Shown: positions 43,301-52,041, counted from the stretch's first letter. The stretch is 55,235 nucleotides of DNA from Clostridia bacterium (GCA_017508665.1 JAFVYL010000040.1:72309-127543), one strand, 5' to 3'. Numbers and translations are program-made. The notes: generated by a model not told the origin, from the letters alone.

Positions 43301-45568
43301 CAGCCCGATGATTCATCGGATGACTCAGAGATAGTAAACTGTCCTGTATGTGACAGAAACAGCGCAAAGCCTCTTAACTTTACTACACTCCGTGAAATAA
43401 TCAATTACGACGGTGAAGTTACACTTGCTCCCGGTAGCTATTATTACTACCTTGAAAATGATTTCCAGCTTCCGAGAATGCTCATTATTCCCGATGGAGT
43501 GGACCTTCATATCTGCTTGCACGGATATACTCTCTACTCGGCATACATCTGGAATGATCCGAGAAGCTTTGGCGGCGGATATCCCGAGAGACAGTCATAC
43601 GGTGTTGCTGTAGTTGAAAGCGGCGCTACCTTTAATATTTACGACTGCTCTGAAAAGATGACAGGTAGTATGGGAGGTAAATACCTTTATACCGAAGAAG
43701 GTAATTTCCTTGGAGGACTTCTTCTGAGTGTTGTCAGCGATGATTCAACCGAGCTGTCCTTGCTTTCCGGTATGTCCTGCATAGCCATAAATTACGGTAC
43801 GGTAAATCTTTACGGCGGTAATATGTCTGCATTCGTAGGATTTATCAATCAGGACGGCGGCGTGCTCAATATCTATAACGGATATGTAGACGGATTGTTT
43901 GCCGGTATTGTAAGCGGAAACCTTCCCAATCTTTCCGAGACCGAGGATACTTTAGTCTACCTTGGTGAAGGATCTAACGTCACAGGCGGATTCTTAGGTG
44001 CTGTTTATGCCAACGGCGGAACTGTAGTTCTGGACGGAGGCACCGTTAATGCCCCCTCTACCGCCATTGTTGTAGCATCCACCAAAACTCCCGAAGAGGG
44101 CGAGGAGTCTCCCGCAAAGGTTATCATAAACGGCGGAGAGATCAACGTAGGAACGGGCTACAGATTACAGAATTCCATCTCAAAAGCTCTGCTTCACACT
44201 TGCGGTCAGAACTTTGGATTCGGCAATACGGATTTGAATATGGATACTTCCGAGTATGTCGGAGTAACGGTAACACACGATCTCGTTGTTAACGGTGACG
44301 TAGATATAGTTATGGGTGAATACACTCAGGGCACCGACGATAACGGCAACGCTAAAAAGGTGGTCGATTTTGCGGTTGAAGGTAATCCCGAGATAAGTAA
44401 CGTTTCCGCTTCTTCAAGCGTTAACGGTATGTACACGCTCGAGGTTAACACAAATGAGTCCATGGACGTAGGCTTTAACGATGCCTTCATTCCTCAGGAA
44501 GGATATATGAAGTCTCAGTCTCCCGACGGAGTTATAGTTATCGTTCCTATCCCCTCTGAGGGACTGTATGCCGACCTTACCGATATGTCTGTAAGCACAG
44601 ACGGTGATATCAAGGTTAATCTTTATACCGATATCGATCCCGCCGTAGTGAACAGAGTTGTATTCCACGTTAAGTATCCCGGCAGCACGGAAACAGTGCA
44701 GTATACCGTGGATGATGCTACTATTGTTACTGTAAACGGCGTGCAGAAGTATATGTTCAGCATTAATACCTCAGCTAAGGATTATGCTGACTATATAGGA
44801 TGCTACTTCGTGCTCCTTCCTCTTGCGGATGAGACGGCAGATGATCCCTACAAGGAGCTTGTGGGTGTATATATGAATATCAAGAACGTAAGCATTAAGA
44901 GCTATCTTGGTACGATTATAGAGAACTCCGAGGGCTCTTACACAGATGCTACGGTTCTTCTCGCTAAGGCGATGGAAAATTATTGCGCAGCTGCGGCATA
45001 TCACTTCGGTACTGCTAACAGCTACAGCGTAAGTGCTGAAATGAGCCAGTATATGCAGCAGGCAACAAGCGAAGAGCTCGTAAGCTTTAAGGCTTCAAGA
45101 GAAGGCGATTTCGCTAATTCTCCCATAACCTTCCATAGCGCGACTCTGATGCTTAAGTCTACAACCGCTATACGTATTTACTTCAGCGTTCCCAAGGACT
45201 TTGATATTGCGGATCTCACCGTCAAGATTGACGGTAATGCGGTAAATCCCGCAGATATCTTCAAGGCGAATGCTACCACTTATTACATTGATATTTCCGG
45301 TATTTTCGCGGCGGATTACTTCACGCCGTATGAGATCAGCTTCACAACACCCGGCACGGAAACAGATCCCGAGACGGGACTTCCCACCGAGATCACTTGG
45401 TCTATGCGCTACTGTGTTGCAAGCTACGCTTACTCGGTTCTTGCAAACGAGGCAAGCTATTCTTCGGATCTTATCGATCTCACTAAATCCCTTGTGATTT
45501 ACGGTACTTTTGCAAATATGTACTTTAGCTCCGTAACTCCCCCACAGGATGAAGGAGGTGCGGTATGA
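40346..45568 (+). CDS. Giant repeat lipoprotein with C-x2-G beta repeats
   Basis: 1740 residues, the largest gene here. The signal peptide ends in lipobox LSAC (Cys31). Residues about 40-1080 are built of long degenerate repeats of roughly 170 residues. Each has an ICLNGFSMGDV-like half (APEGTFVIICLNGF) and a SFCTHGHSISLGD-like half, joined by stretches ending in a Cys/His cluster such as CEN or CEVER. The region about 1150-1320 has Gly/Asn-rich turns (GTVNLYGGN, GGVLNIYNGYVDG) typical of beta-solenoids. The C terminus (about 1600-1740, WSMRYCVASYAYSVLANEAS) is a separate helical module. Probably a surface fibre or adhesin; its function is not known. It is coupled to a 39-residue peptide. Confidence 0.83.
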   Translation: MKKNRNRIYSALKRLVCLSAMLACMFALSACEIDIPNPGADHTCAYHGTRISTDGDITNFKDTVQRGSNSALHYYLAKDVNLEAKLTIPEGTYVGICVRKYNIKLNETIVNDSDLYTVTDTNNDGFIEPSGIYTFKCGEHAMHGKEMYYYVDQNAVDFFAKCGDNIFARISQSSSVCNIALRENLNFDSNSSAFVIPAGKTLKVCTYGYGFTYGANLKSAGGHLITINCLDDNYHDCLRLADDAPAINQSNLQNVLQMMQGITSGTVEGYLIGDISWTGTLSVPEGVTALICLNGHSATGDIKTGQVIEQILNPETGLYVDTVVNYGNIFFFDCSNHICSGICHNGMMYALNNNSIDRTMDSLRSALSLEQIDEPIFCVLEDNVDIPAIEGVLLSVCVNGFPMRENEWIVKNIDGQDVIVGGIMYYNCASTHLCEISNMFGMPNSPILTDTADTVNMFVSEYGFFNEIKGSDGNVIAKVGSFNLTADLKGSGELVAPEGTFVIICLNGFSMGDVTVAEGSNVFIYDCGEEYCENAKTDVIALNQDIVNLFIIYSQMSGSPFTVSSNYIFALNDDVTVPAGVFNVPENLSLSFCTHGHSISLGDALPNVTTHNGCTTRKTEHLCVIPDILKPMAPSPDMESKPLKAKSAGTVNAVFSRLSGGLYFYHLTEDLEGVGEIKAPTNAVIGICLDGYSAGDITVASGSRIFFYECGKHFCEVERTNLNTLDQNAFDFIAFLLGGNTLYLSGGDSIAVSEDITIPFDIKLDEGSSIGICTCGHNVVCTGGTVGVVLHDDNHSGSINHECVIPTLVSSELSAVPLFATNAEGLSAAFERDAENGFGFYYLTANIVGGGELVLPENFMAAICLNGFTLGDLEFDSQSVAVYECGKRYCAVAQQEIVYLDQGAFDFLTLLMTPEDPGDGTEAAAPEFLVSENMIIGIKGDVTVNFNVTAQDGYKLNFCTCGAALSAGDGVTFTNVVTHSNCLPVQPDDSSDDSEIVNCPVCDRNSAKPLNFTTLREIINYDGEVTLAPGSYYYYLENDFQLPRMLIIPDGVDLHICLHGYTLYSAYIWNDPRSFGGGYPERQSYGVAVVESGATFNIYDCSEKMTGSMGGKYLYTEEGNFLGGLLLSVVSDDSTELSLLSGMSCIAINYGTVNLYGGNMSAFVGFINQDGGVLNIYNGYVDGLFAGIVSGNLPNLSETEDTLVYLGEGSNVTGGFLGAVYANGGTVVLDGGTVNAPSTAIVVASTKTPEEGEESPAKVIINGGEINVGTGYRLQNSISKALLHTCGQNFGFGNTDLNMDTSEYVGVTVTHDLVVNGDVDIVMGEYTQGTDDNGNAKKVVDFAVEGNPEISNVSASSSVNGMYTLEVNTNESMDVGFNDAFIPQEGYMKSQSPDGVIVIVPIPSEGLYADLTDMSVSTDGDIKVNLYTDIDPAVVNRVVFHVKYPGSTETVQYTVDDATIVTVNGVQKYMFSINTSAKDYADYIGCYFVLLPLADETADDPYKELVGVYMNIKNVSIKSYLGTIIENSEGSYTDATVLLAKAMENYCAAAAYHFGTANSYSVSAEMSQYMQQATSEELVSFKASREGDFANSPITFHSATLMLKSTTAIRIYFSVPKDFDIADLTVKIDGNAVNPADIFKANATTYYIDISGIFAADYFTPYEISFTTPGTETDPETGLPTEITWSMRYCVASYAYSVLANEASYSSDLIDLTKSLVIYGTFANMYFSSVTPPQDEGGAV

Positions 45569-45684
45569 CAGAAGAATACATAACCCCGATGGTTGAATTG
45601 CTTCCCATTGATGACGTTCTTACCGCATCATCTCCTTGGAGAGGCGACGACGACGAGACACCTCCGGTAGGACCGGACTGGTAA
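45565..45684 (+). CDS. 39-residue acidic peptide with C-terminal Trp
   Basis: The ATG overlaps the stop of the giant lipoprotein gene (ATGA) and AAGGAGGTG sits at the right distance inside that gene, so it is very likely translated. The sequence has YITPMVELLPIDDVLTASSP, then an acidic stretch DDDETPP and the end GPDW. No signal peptide or membrane helix. Similar short peptides with a DVLTAS-like centre occur in gut Clostridia as hypothetical proteins (from memory, not checked). It could be a partner, a modified peptide or a small regulator; nothing proves any of these. Confidence 0.7.
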   Translation: MTEEYITPMVELLPIDDVLTASSPWRGDDDETPPVGPDW

Positions 45685-45692
45685 TAAAAAAT

Positions 45693-45728
45693 AAAGCAAC
45701 GAGGCTCTCCCGAGCTTCGTTGCTTTTA
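45693..45728. terminator. Bidirectional terminator
   Basis: A 15-bp stem AAAGCAACGAGGCTC/GAGCTTCGTTGCTTT with A- and T-runs on both sides, between convergent genes. Confidence 0.92.
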
Positions 45729-45751
45729 CTTTTGCAAAAAGTGTATACGTT

Positions 45752-46720
45752 TTAAAAGAAATCGCTTGTGAAATATATGTCCTTTTTCGGAATTGAAAAT
45801 TCCTTGCCATTCAGATAGTCAAGTACGGTCGGCTCACCCTTGAAGGTGAAACGCAGCTTGTAGGAGTAGAGCGCCTGGAACTTGTATCCGTTGGCGCGGT
45901 CGCTCTTGTTTATTCCATACTTGCCGTCACCCACGAGCGGATGTCCTATGTGCGCCATGTGCGCGCGTATCTGATGAGTTCTGCCGGTCAGAAGCTCGAC
46001 TTCTATAAGTGCATCAGAGCCCTTGGTGGCAATAACACGGTATTTAGTGATTATATTTTTCGCACCGCGAGGGGGATTTGTGTCAAATACACGCACCTTG
46101 TTGAGCTTCTCGTCCTTGATGAGATAGCCCGTCAGAGTGGCCTCTCTCACCTTCGGTATTCCGTGCACTGCCGCAATATAGAGCTTGTCCATCTCTCGCA
46201 GCTTGATCTTCTCATTCATCACTCGAAGTGCTTCGGCAGTCTTTGCCGCTATAACTATACCGCCCGTGTTTCTGTCAATTCTGTTGCACAGGGCAGGGGC
46301 AAAGCTATGCTCGTCAGCGGGATTGTATTCGCCCTTTTGATACAAATACGCCTGCACGTGCGCGATGAGAGTATTGACCTTTGAGTCCTCATCCTCGTGT
46401 ACCGATACTCCGGGACGCTTGTTGAGAAGCATTATGTTCTCGTCCTCGTAGACGATATCGAGCTTCGGCTGTATCTTGTCAAACGATAGGGAGACGTCAT
46501 TCACCTCGTCAAGCTTTGCAAAAAATTCTTCCGCGAGAAAGCACTGTATAACGTCGCCCTCAACGAGCACGGTGTTGTTTTCCGCGCGCTTGCGATTTAC
46601 TTTTATCTTCTTTGTGCGAATGGACTTGTAGAGAAGTCCTACAGGAAGATCGAGAGCCTTGGTAAGAAACTTGTCAAGCCTCTGTCCCGCATCATTTTTC
46701 GCAATTTTGATTTCGCGCAT
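45752..46720 (-). CDS. RluA-family 23S rRNA/tRNA pseudouridine synthase
   Basis: 322 residues. An N-terminal S4 RNA-binding domain (about 12-60, QRLDKFLTKALDLPVGLLYK) precedes the catalytic domain. The active-site Asp is in NRIDRNTGGIVIAAK (the HRLDxxTSG motif, with Asn in place of His as in some RluC/RluD relatives), followed by LTGRTHQIRAHMAHIGHPLVGD. The target uridine cannot be told. Its ATG shares one base with the upp stop, so the two are cotranscribed. An unusual RNA base-modification and salvage pairing, likely only positional. Confidence 0.93.
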   Translation of the reverse strand: MREIKIAKNDAGQRLDKFLTKALDLPVGLLYKSIRTKKIKVNRKRAENNTVLVEGDVIQCFLAEEFFAKLDEVNDVSLSFDKIQPKLDIVYEDENIMLLNKRPGVSVHEDEDSKVNTLIAHVQAYLYQKGEYNPADEHSFAPALCNRIDRNTGGIVIAAKTAEALRVMNEKIKLREMDKLYIAAVHGIPKVREATLTGYLIKDEKLNKVRVFDTNPPRGAKNIITKYRVIATKGSDALIEVELLTGRTHQIRAHMAHIGHPLVGDGKYGINKSDRANGYKFQALYSYKLRFTFKGEPTVLDYLNGKEFSIPKKDIYFTSDFF

Positions 46721-47349
46721 TATTTAGTACCGAAGATTCTGTCACCGGCATCGCCGAGACCGGGCACGATGTATGCGTGATCGTTGAGCCTCTCATCAAG
46801 AGATGCGCAGTATATATCTACGTCGGGATGCGCTTCCTGTACCTTTTTGACACCCTCGGGAGCAGCTACAAGACACATAAGCAGTACGTTCTTAGCTCCT
46901 CTTGCCTTGACCATGGTGATAGCATCTGCGGCAGATCCGCCTGTAGCGAGCATGGGGTCAACTACGACAGTGAGTCTGTCCTCTATTCCCTGGGGCATCT
47001 TGCAGTAGTATTCAACGGGCAGATGTGTCTCGGGATCGCGGTAAAGGCCGATATGTCCGACCCTTGCAGCGGGAACAAGACGGAGCAGTCCGTCAACCAT
47101 GCCAAGACCGGCGCGAAGAATAGGAACTATAGCGAGCTTCTTGCCGGTAAGTCTTTTAAAGGTTGCCTTGCATATAGGGGTTTCTACCTCAACGTCCTCG
47201 AGGGGGAGGTTTCTCGTTACCTCATATCCCATAAGCATAGAGATCTCGTCGAGCAACTGACGGAAATCCTTAGATGAGGTGTTTTTGTCTCTCATAATGG
47301 TGAGCTTGTGCTGAATAAGCGGATGATCTACAAGGTGAAATGTACTCAT
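46720..47349 (-). CDS. upp: Uracil phosphoribosyltransferase
   Basis: Salvages uracil to UMP with PRPP in the cytoplasm. 209 residues, exactly family size. The N terminus [20 protein letters not shown] is typical, as are [10 protein letters not shown], the PRPP loop [16 protein letters not shown] and the C-terminal [14 protein letters not shown]. It is the first gene of a two-gene unit with its own promoter. No uracil permease lies nearby. Confidence 0.97.
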   Translation of the reverse strand: MSTFHLVDHPLIQHKLTIMRDKNTSSKDFRQLLDEISMLMGYEVTRNLPLEDVEVETPICKATFKRLTGKKLAIVPILRAGLGMVDGLLRLVPAARVGHIGLYRDPETHLPVEYYCKMPQGIEDRLTVVVDPMLATGGSAADAITMVKARGAKNVLLMCLVAAPEGVKKVQEAHPDVDIYCASLDERLNDHAYIVPGLGDAGDRIFGTK

Positions 47350-47384
47350 AACACACCGTCCTTAAATTTTATATTTATATAATT

Positions 47385-47413
47385 ATTGTACTATATTATT
47401 TTACCTTTTTCAA
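47385..47413 (-). promoter_or_regulatory. Promoter of upp
   Basis: On the minus strand TTGAAA (47408-47413), 17-bp spacer, TACAAT (47385-47390). The leader is about 30 nt, too short for a PyrR attenuator. Confidence 0.72.
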
Positions 47414-47505
47414 GCATTATCTCGGTTTTTTTATCACTTATCTGACAAAATTTGTAAAAATGCGCAAAGCAAATCAAAAATACAAATATTTTTTACTATT
47501 TTACC

Positions 47506-47534
47506 TTGATTTTCCGAGAGAAGTAGTATACAAT
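47506..47534 (+). promoter_or_regulatory. Promoter of the nucleotidyltransferase gene
   Basis: TTGATT (47506-47511), 17-bp spacer, TACAAT (47529-47534). Confidence 0.68.
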
Positions 47535-47570
47535 ATAGTTGTCAAAATAAATTTTAGAGGAGACAAACCA

Positions 47571-48482
47571 ATGAAAAATCCCGAGCTTGTGATAATGGCT
47601 GCAGGTATGGGCAGCAGATACGGTGGACTTAAGCAGATCGACTCTGTCGATGAGCAGGGCCACATCATTATAGACTATTCGATCTATGATGCGATCAGAG
47701 CAGGTTTCCGCGACGTTACCTTCATCATTAAGAAGGAGATCGAGAAGGATTTCCGCGAGGTTATGGATAAGCACCTTGAGGGCAAGGACATCAATGTTAA
47801 GTACGTTTTCCAGGAGCTTTACAAGCTTCCTGAGGGCTACTCTGTTCCCGAGGGCAGAAGAAAGCCTTGGGGTACCGCTCACGCGCTTATGTGCTGTCTT
47901 GGTACCGTTGACGCACCCTTTGCGGTTATCAATGCTGACGACTACTATGGCGCAAATGCGTTTAAGAAGATCTACGAGTTCCTTAAGAACTCTCAGGACG
48001 ATGAGAAATATCATTTCGCAATGGTTGGATATCTCCTTAAGAATACAGTAACCGAGAAGGGCACAGTTGCGCGTGGCGTATGTACCTTTGAGAATGGACT
48101 TCTTACCAAGATTGAGGAGCGCACTCAGATCGGTGTTGAAGAGGATGGATCTATCTACTTCCTTGACGAGGGCTTCAAGCAGCCTCTCTCTCCCGACACC
48201 ATCGTTTCTATGAATCTTTGGGGCTTCACACCCGCATATCTCCGTGAGGCAAAGGCTCGTTTCCCCGAGTTCCTCGACGAGAACCTTCCTAAGAATCCCG
48301 AGAAGTGTGAGTATCTCCTTCCCGTGCTCGTTTCCGATCTTATCCAGGAGGGTAAGGCAGACGCTCTTGTTCTTGACAACGAGGATAAGTGGTACGGCGT
48401 TACCTATAAGGAAGACAAGCCCGTTGTTGTTGAGGCATTCAAGCAGCCTAAGGCACAGGGCGTATATCCCGAGAATTTCTGA
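47571..48482 (+). CDS. Sugar-phosphate nucleotidyltransferase family protein
   Basis: 303 residues. The start is the ATG at 47571 behind AGAGGAG; the frame is open upstream but has no ribosome binding site. The nucleotide-binding loop MAAGMGSRYGGLKQID is the GlmU/GalU-type signature, followed by KPWGTAHALMCC (with a Trp-Gly-Thr-Ala contact for the base), VINADDYYGA (metal-binding Asp) and MNLWGF. The protein is close to a widespread Clostridia family annotated only as nucleotidyltransferase, so the sugar is not known. It is monocistronic. Confidence 0.88.
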   Translation: MKNPELVIMAAGMGSRYGGLKQIDSVDEQGHIIIDYSIYDAIRAGFRDVTFIIKKEIEKDFREVMDKHLEGKDINVKYVFQELYKLPEGYSVPEGRRKPWGTAHALMCCLGTVDAPFAVINADDYYGANAFKKIYEFLKNSQDDEKYHFAMVGYLLKNTVTEKGTVARGVCTFENGLLTKIEERTQIGVEEDGSIYFLDEGFKQPLSPDTIVSMNLWGFTPAYLREAKARFPEFLDENLPKNPEKCEYLLPVLVSDLIQEGKADALVLDNEDKWYGVTYKEDKPVVVEAFKQPKAQGVYPENF

Positions 48483-48494
48483 TTTTTATAAAAG

Positions 48495-48527
48495 AAAAAA
48501 GAACCGCAGGATAGCGGTTCTTTTTTT
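48495..48527. terminator. Bidirectional terminator
   Basis: Stem GAACCGC/GCGGTTC with flanking A6 and T7, between convergent genes. Confidence 0.9.
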
Positions 48528-48539
48528 ATTGAATATTTC

Positions 48540-49115
48540 TTACACCGTTTTATCAAAGTGTATTTTTATCTGTCTGTGTCCGTCTATCGTCAGAGAGGTG
48601 ACAGTAACGTTTTCGTAGGACTTCTCAAAGCTCTCGCCGCCGAGGATAGCGTCAAGATCAGAGGCATCTACACCGAAATGACAGAGAATCCTTACGGCTA
48701 CGTTCTCGCTGCCATATGCTCTGGCACGGAAAATACAAATATCCGCCGCGCCCTCCTCGTCGGTCGTGAGCCATTTTATGTCGGGATTGTAGCCTTCGTT
48801 ACCGTGGAGCTGTATACTGATGCGCTTCTTTTCAAGCAGCTCTATAGACAGAGTTTTCCCCTCGTTGACCGTTGCGCTGTCCCTTGAGGTGAATCTTCCG
48901 ATATACTTTATCTCACTGTATGAGATCGAGATAAAGCGGTACATGTAAACAAAAGTGAATATTATAGCGCATATACAGAAGATAATCAGCGGGTAGAGCT
49001 TCATCCAGTGATCGACGGCTGAGTTATATCTTATTGCGAGCGTCAGCACGGTCGACATAGGTAAGAGTACCCATAATGCTCTGAGTCTCGACGCGAAAAT
49101 ATATAACGGCTTCAT
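48540..49115 (-). CDS. Two-pass membrane protein, unknown function
   Basis: 191 residues. Two hydrophobic segments near the N terminus (ALWVLLPMSTVLTLAIRY and LYPLIIFCICAIIFTFVYMY) are followed by a soluble domain of about 125 residues with mixed strands (IRYNSAVDH, SIELLEKKRISIQLHGN, TVTSLTIDGHRQIKIHFD). The layout resembles small membrane proteins with a PH-like or YcxB-like C terminus, but the similarity is only in layout. AGGAG precedes the ATG. It is alone on its strand, so context says nothing. Confidence 0.7.
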   Translation of the reverse strand: MKPLYIFASRLRALWVLLPMSTVLTLAIRYNSAVDHWMKLYPLIIFCICAIIFTFVYMYRFISISYSEIKYIGRFTSRDSATVNEGKTLSIELLEKKRISIQLHGNEGYNPDIKWLTTDEEGAADICIFRARAYGSENVAVRILCHFGVDASDLDAILGGESFEKSYENVTVTSLTIDGHRQIKIHFDKTV

Positions 49116-49234
49116 GTTGCATCTCCTTGTTTTTTCTGCTTAAAGTATATCATAATTCGATGCAAAAAGCAATACTGAGAAGCTAAAAAGTTTTGTACGA
49201 GGAACGTATGCGCAAATTATTTTTCCTTGAACAC

Positions 49235-49263
49235 TTGAAATGTTTGCATATATATGCTACAAT
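49235..49263 (+). promoter_or_regulatory. Promoter of the CotH lipoprotein gene
   Basis: TTGAAA (49235-49240), 17-bp spacer, TACAAT (49258-49263). The leader is about 90 nt and AT-rich. Confidence 0.72.
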
Positions 49264-49356
49264 TAAATTGTGATTGTATATTTGTTATAAATATATGAAC
49301 TTTATTGTATATTTTTCGAGCAAAATATACAGCAAGCTATTGAGGAGGAAATGCTT

Positions 49357-52041
49357 ATGAAAGTCATCAAGCACCGATTTTTATTCCTGTTGCTTATCTG
49401 CTTATCCCTTTGCATCCTGTTGCTTGTCGGATGCGTGAAAAATAAAGATATCGCCGAGGTGCATCAGCACACTCTGATTGATCATCAGGGAAGTGAGGCG
49501 ACGTGCACGAGCGACGGATGGCGGCCTTATAAGACCTGCTCTTCGTGCGATGAGTATTCCACGTACTCAAGAATCCCCGCGCTCGGCCACGATCTCGTCG
49601 AAGACCCTAAAGCACAGGGCGAAGTACATATTATCAGCTGTAAGAGGTGCTCGTTCACTGTAACGTCAGCGCACGAATGGACACAGACCGACCTTGAGCA
49701 GCCTACCTGCCTGAGTGCAGGATATATAGCCTACGAGTGTAAGCTGTGCGGCGCGGAAAAATCCGAGACGGTTTCTATGCTTGGCCACGACTACAAGGAA
49801 GAGTTTCTTCCTAACGGTGACGTGCACAGTCTTTTCTGTTCAAGATGCCAAATTACCGTTGCGGATCATCCTCACGATTGGCAGAGTTTAGAGGTTACTA
49901 AATCTCCCGATTGTATCAGCAGCGGAGAAGCGAGATACGTGTGCTCCGTATGTAATGCAGTAAAAACCGAGGTCGTAAGTCCTCTTGGCCATGATTTTTC
50001 GGATACCTATCAATCTAACGGTGACGTGCACAGTCGCTTCTGCACAAGATGTCAGACTACTACCGCTGATCTGCCTCATAATTGGCAGAGTTTAGAGGTT
50101 ACTAAATCTCCCGATTGTATCAACAGCGGAGAAGCGAGATACGTGTGCTCCGTATGTAATGCAGTAAAAACCGAGGTCGTAAGTCCTCTTGGCCATGATT
50201 TTTCGGATACCTACCAATCTAACGGTGACGTGCACAGTCGCTTCTGCACAAGATGTCAGACTGCTACCGCTGATCTGCCTCATAATTGGCAGTCCGCAGA
50301 AATTATAACCGCTCCTACATGCACGGCAGAGGGCACTGAGAAGATTGTCTGTTCCGTTTGCGGTGCGCAGAGCACAGGTCCGGTATCCGTTACTCCTCAT
50401 ACCTACTCGGATGTATTTCTCCCTAACGGAGACGTGCATAGCATATTCTGTACTGTCTGCTCTCAAAGTGTGGTAAGTCAGTCTCACGTGTGGATATCGG
50501 AAGGCATAATTTCCGAGCCCAACTGTACCGAGATGGGAACAGAGAAGTTCTCCTGCGCTGTATGCGGTGCTGAAAAGACAGAGTCACTTCCCATAGAGCA
50601 TGCTAGCGGAGAATGGTTGACAGTTACACACGCCACAGCTCTTGTGGCTGGAGAGAAAATGCTCAGATGCTCAAGATGTCACGCGGAGCTTGAACGGGGA
50701 AGGATCGCTCCGGACGTTGAGTCAATGCCTATCATATACCTCGAGGGCGAATATCAGAACGCCACCAATGCCAAAAACGAGGTAGATATGTATGCTACTT
50801 ACGTCAACCCTAACGGTGACAGCTTTGAATCCTATGCTACTATTAAAGTGCAGGGATCGTCCTCGGTAGCTTATGACAAGAAAAACTATACCATCAAGTT
50901 CTTTGAGGATGCCGAACACGACGAAAAGTTCAAGTACGACTTCGGATGGGGCAAGGAAAACAAGTACGTTATGAAGGCTAACTGGGTAGACTTCTCGCAG
51001 TCGCGTAACGTTGTTTCCTGCCGACTTTGGGGCAATATAGTACAGTCAAGAAAAACATCTGCCAACCAAGAGCGCCTCGCGGCTCTCAAGACTAACGCCG
51101 GAGCGATCGACGGCTTCCCGATAGCAGTATTTATGAACGGTGAGTTCTACGGTCTCTATACCATGAACGTCCCGAAGGATGAGTGGATGTTCGGTATGGG
51201 CGAGAAGGACGAAAACGGAAATAAACCTACTACAGAAGCTCTTATAGGCACAGATGACTGGAATCATACCGATTTCTACAGCCTTATAGGTGAGTTTGTA
51301 GAGGATTCCTCCGGAGATCTCGTAGCTAAAAACGGAGGCTGGGAGCTTATATACCACGGTGGTGATGATCATGCATGGGTATCCGAGAGCTTTGACGCGC
51401 TTATAAAGTTCTGTCAGGAGAATAACGGAGAGGCATTCAGAGCCGGTATTTCTCAGCATCTCGACGTAGATGCCGCGATAGACTACATGATCTTTATGTA
51501 TGCCAACTTTATGAGAGACAACGCTTCAAAGAATATGCTTTGGGCAACCTACGACGGTAAGATATGGATACCCTCCGTATATGACCAGGACGGTACGTTC
51601 GGTCAGTCGTGGGACGGTGTCAATTTCGCACAATCCAACGCATCGCTCCCCGTGGTTAAAAACGGCAAGATAGATGCAGGCATACAATTCGGCCCGTCGG
51701 GAAATAACGATCCTAAGTTTATCCTCTGGGACAGAATATGGAACTGCTTTACCGCAGAGGTACTCGCAAGATATGATGAGCTCCGCGCAAGCGTTCTTTC
51801 AGCAGATAATATAATTGCCGAGCTTCGCGCGTTTGAGGCTCTTATACCCGAATCTATGTTTGGCGCAGAGCTTGAAAAGTGGGACGCATCCCGTCAGACC
51901 TGGTGGAAGAGCAAGGGCAAGAGCGGAACTTGGGATTACACCCAGTATCACTACGATTATATGTATGAGTGGGTGGCTGAGCGTATGACGTATTACGATT
52001 CCGCAATCGACTCCATAAGATCATATTACAATAGTAATTAA
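49357..52041 (+). CDS. Cysteine-repeat lipoprotein with CotH kinase domain
   Basis: 894 residues. I chose the ATG at 49357 because GGAGG lies eight bases before it; the ATG at 49351 is too close. Lipobox LVGC (Cys26). Residues about 35-445 are six Cys units (PDCISSGEARYVCSVC type) alternating with VHSRFCTRC half-units. Residues about 459-885 form a CotH domain: IKVQGSSSVAYDKKNYTIKF, KYVMKANWVDFSQSRNVVS, FMNGEFYGLYTMNV, then DVDAAIDYMIFMYANFMRDN, KIWIPSVYDQDGTFGQ. CotH kinases phosphorylate spore-coat or surface proteins in other bacteria; here the kinase faces outward on a stalk. The substrate is unknown. Own promoter and terminator. Confidence 0.9.
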   Translation: MKVIKHRFLFLLLICLSLCILLLVGCVKNKDIAEVHQHTLIDHQGSEATCTSDGWRPYKTCSSCDEYSTYSRIPALGHDLVEDPKAQGEVHIISCKRCSFTVTSAHEWTQTDLEQPTCLSAGYIAYECKLCGAEKSETVSMLGHDYKEEFLPNGDVHSLFCSRCQITVADHPHDWQSLEVTKSPDCISSGEARYVCSVCNAVKTEVVSPLGHDFSDTYQSNGDVHSRFCTRCQTTTADLPHNWQSLEVTKSPDCINSGEARYVCSVCNAVKTEVVSPLGHDFSDTYQSNGDVHSRFCTRCQTATADLPHNWQSAEIITAPTCTAEGTEKIVCSVCGAQSTGPVSVTPHTYSDVFLPNGDVHSIFCTVCSQSVVSQSHVWISEGIISEPNCTEMGTEKFSCAVCGAEKTESLPIEHASGEWLTVTHATALVAGEKMLRCSRCHAELERGRIAPDVESMPIIYLEGEYQNATNAKNEVDMYATYVNPNGDSFESYATIKVQGSSSVAYDKKNYTIKFFEDAEHDEKFKYDFGWGKENKYVMKANWVDFSQSRNVVSCRLWGNIVQSRKTSANQERLAALKTNAGAIDGFPIAVFMNGEFYGLYTMNVPKDEWMFGMGEKDENGNKPTTEALIGTDDWNHTDFYSLIGEFVEDSSGDLVAKNGGWELIYHGGDDHAWVSESFDALIKFCQENNGEAFRAGISQHLDVDAAIDYMIFMYANFMRDNASKNMLWATYDGKIWIPSVYDQDGTFGQSWDGVNFAQSNASLPVVKNGKIDAGIQFGPSGNNDPKFILWDRIWNCFTAEVLARYDELRASVLSADNIIAELRAFEALIPESMFGAELEKWDASRQTWWKSKGKSGTWDYTQYHYDYMYEWVAERMTYYDSAIDSIRSYYNSN
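49877..50284 (+). repeat. Two near-identical 204-bp tandem repeats inside the CotH gene
   Basis: 49877-50080 and 50081-50284 differ at only three noticed positions and encode two 68-residue Cys units. The near identity suggests a recent duplication. Confidence 0.85.
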
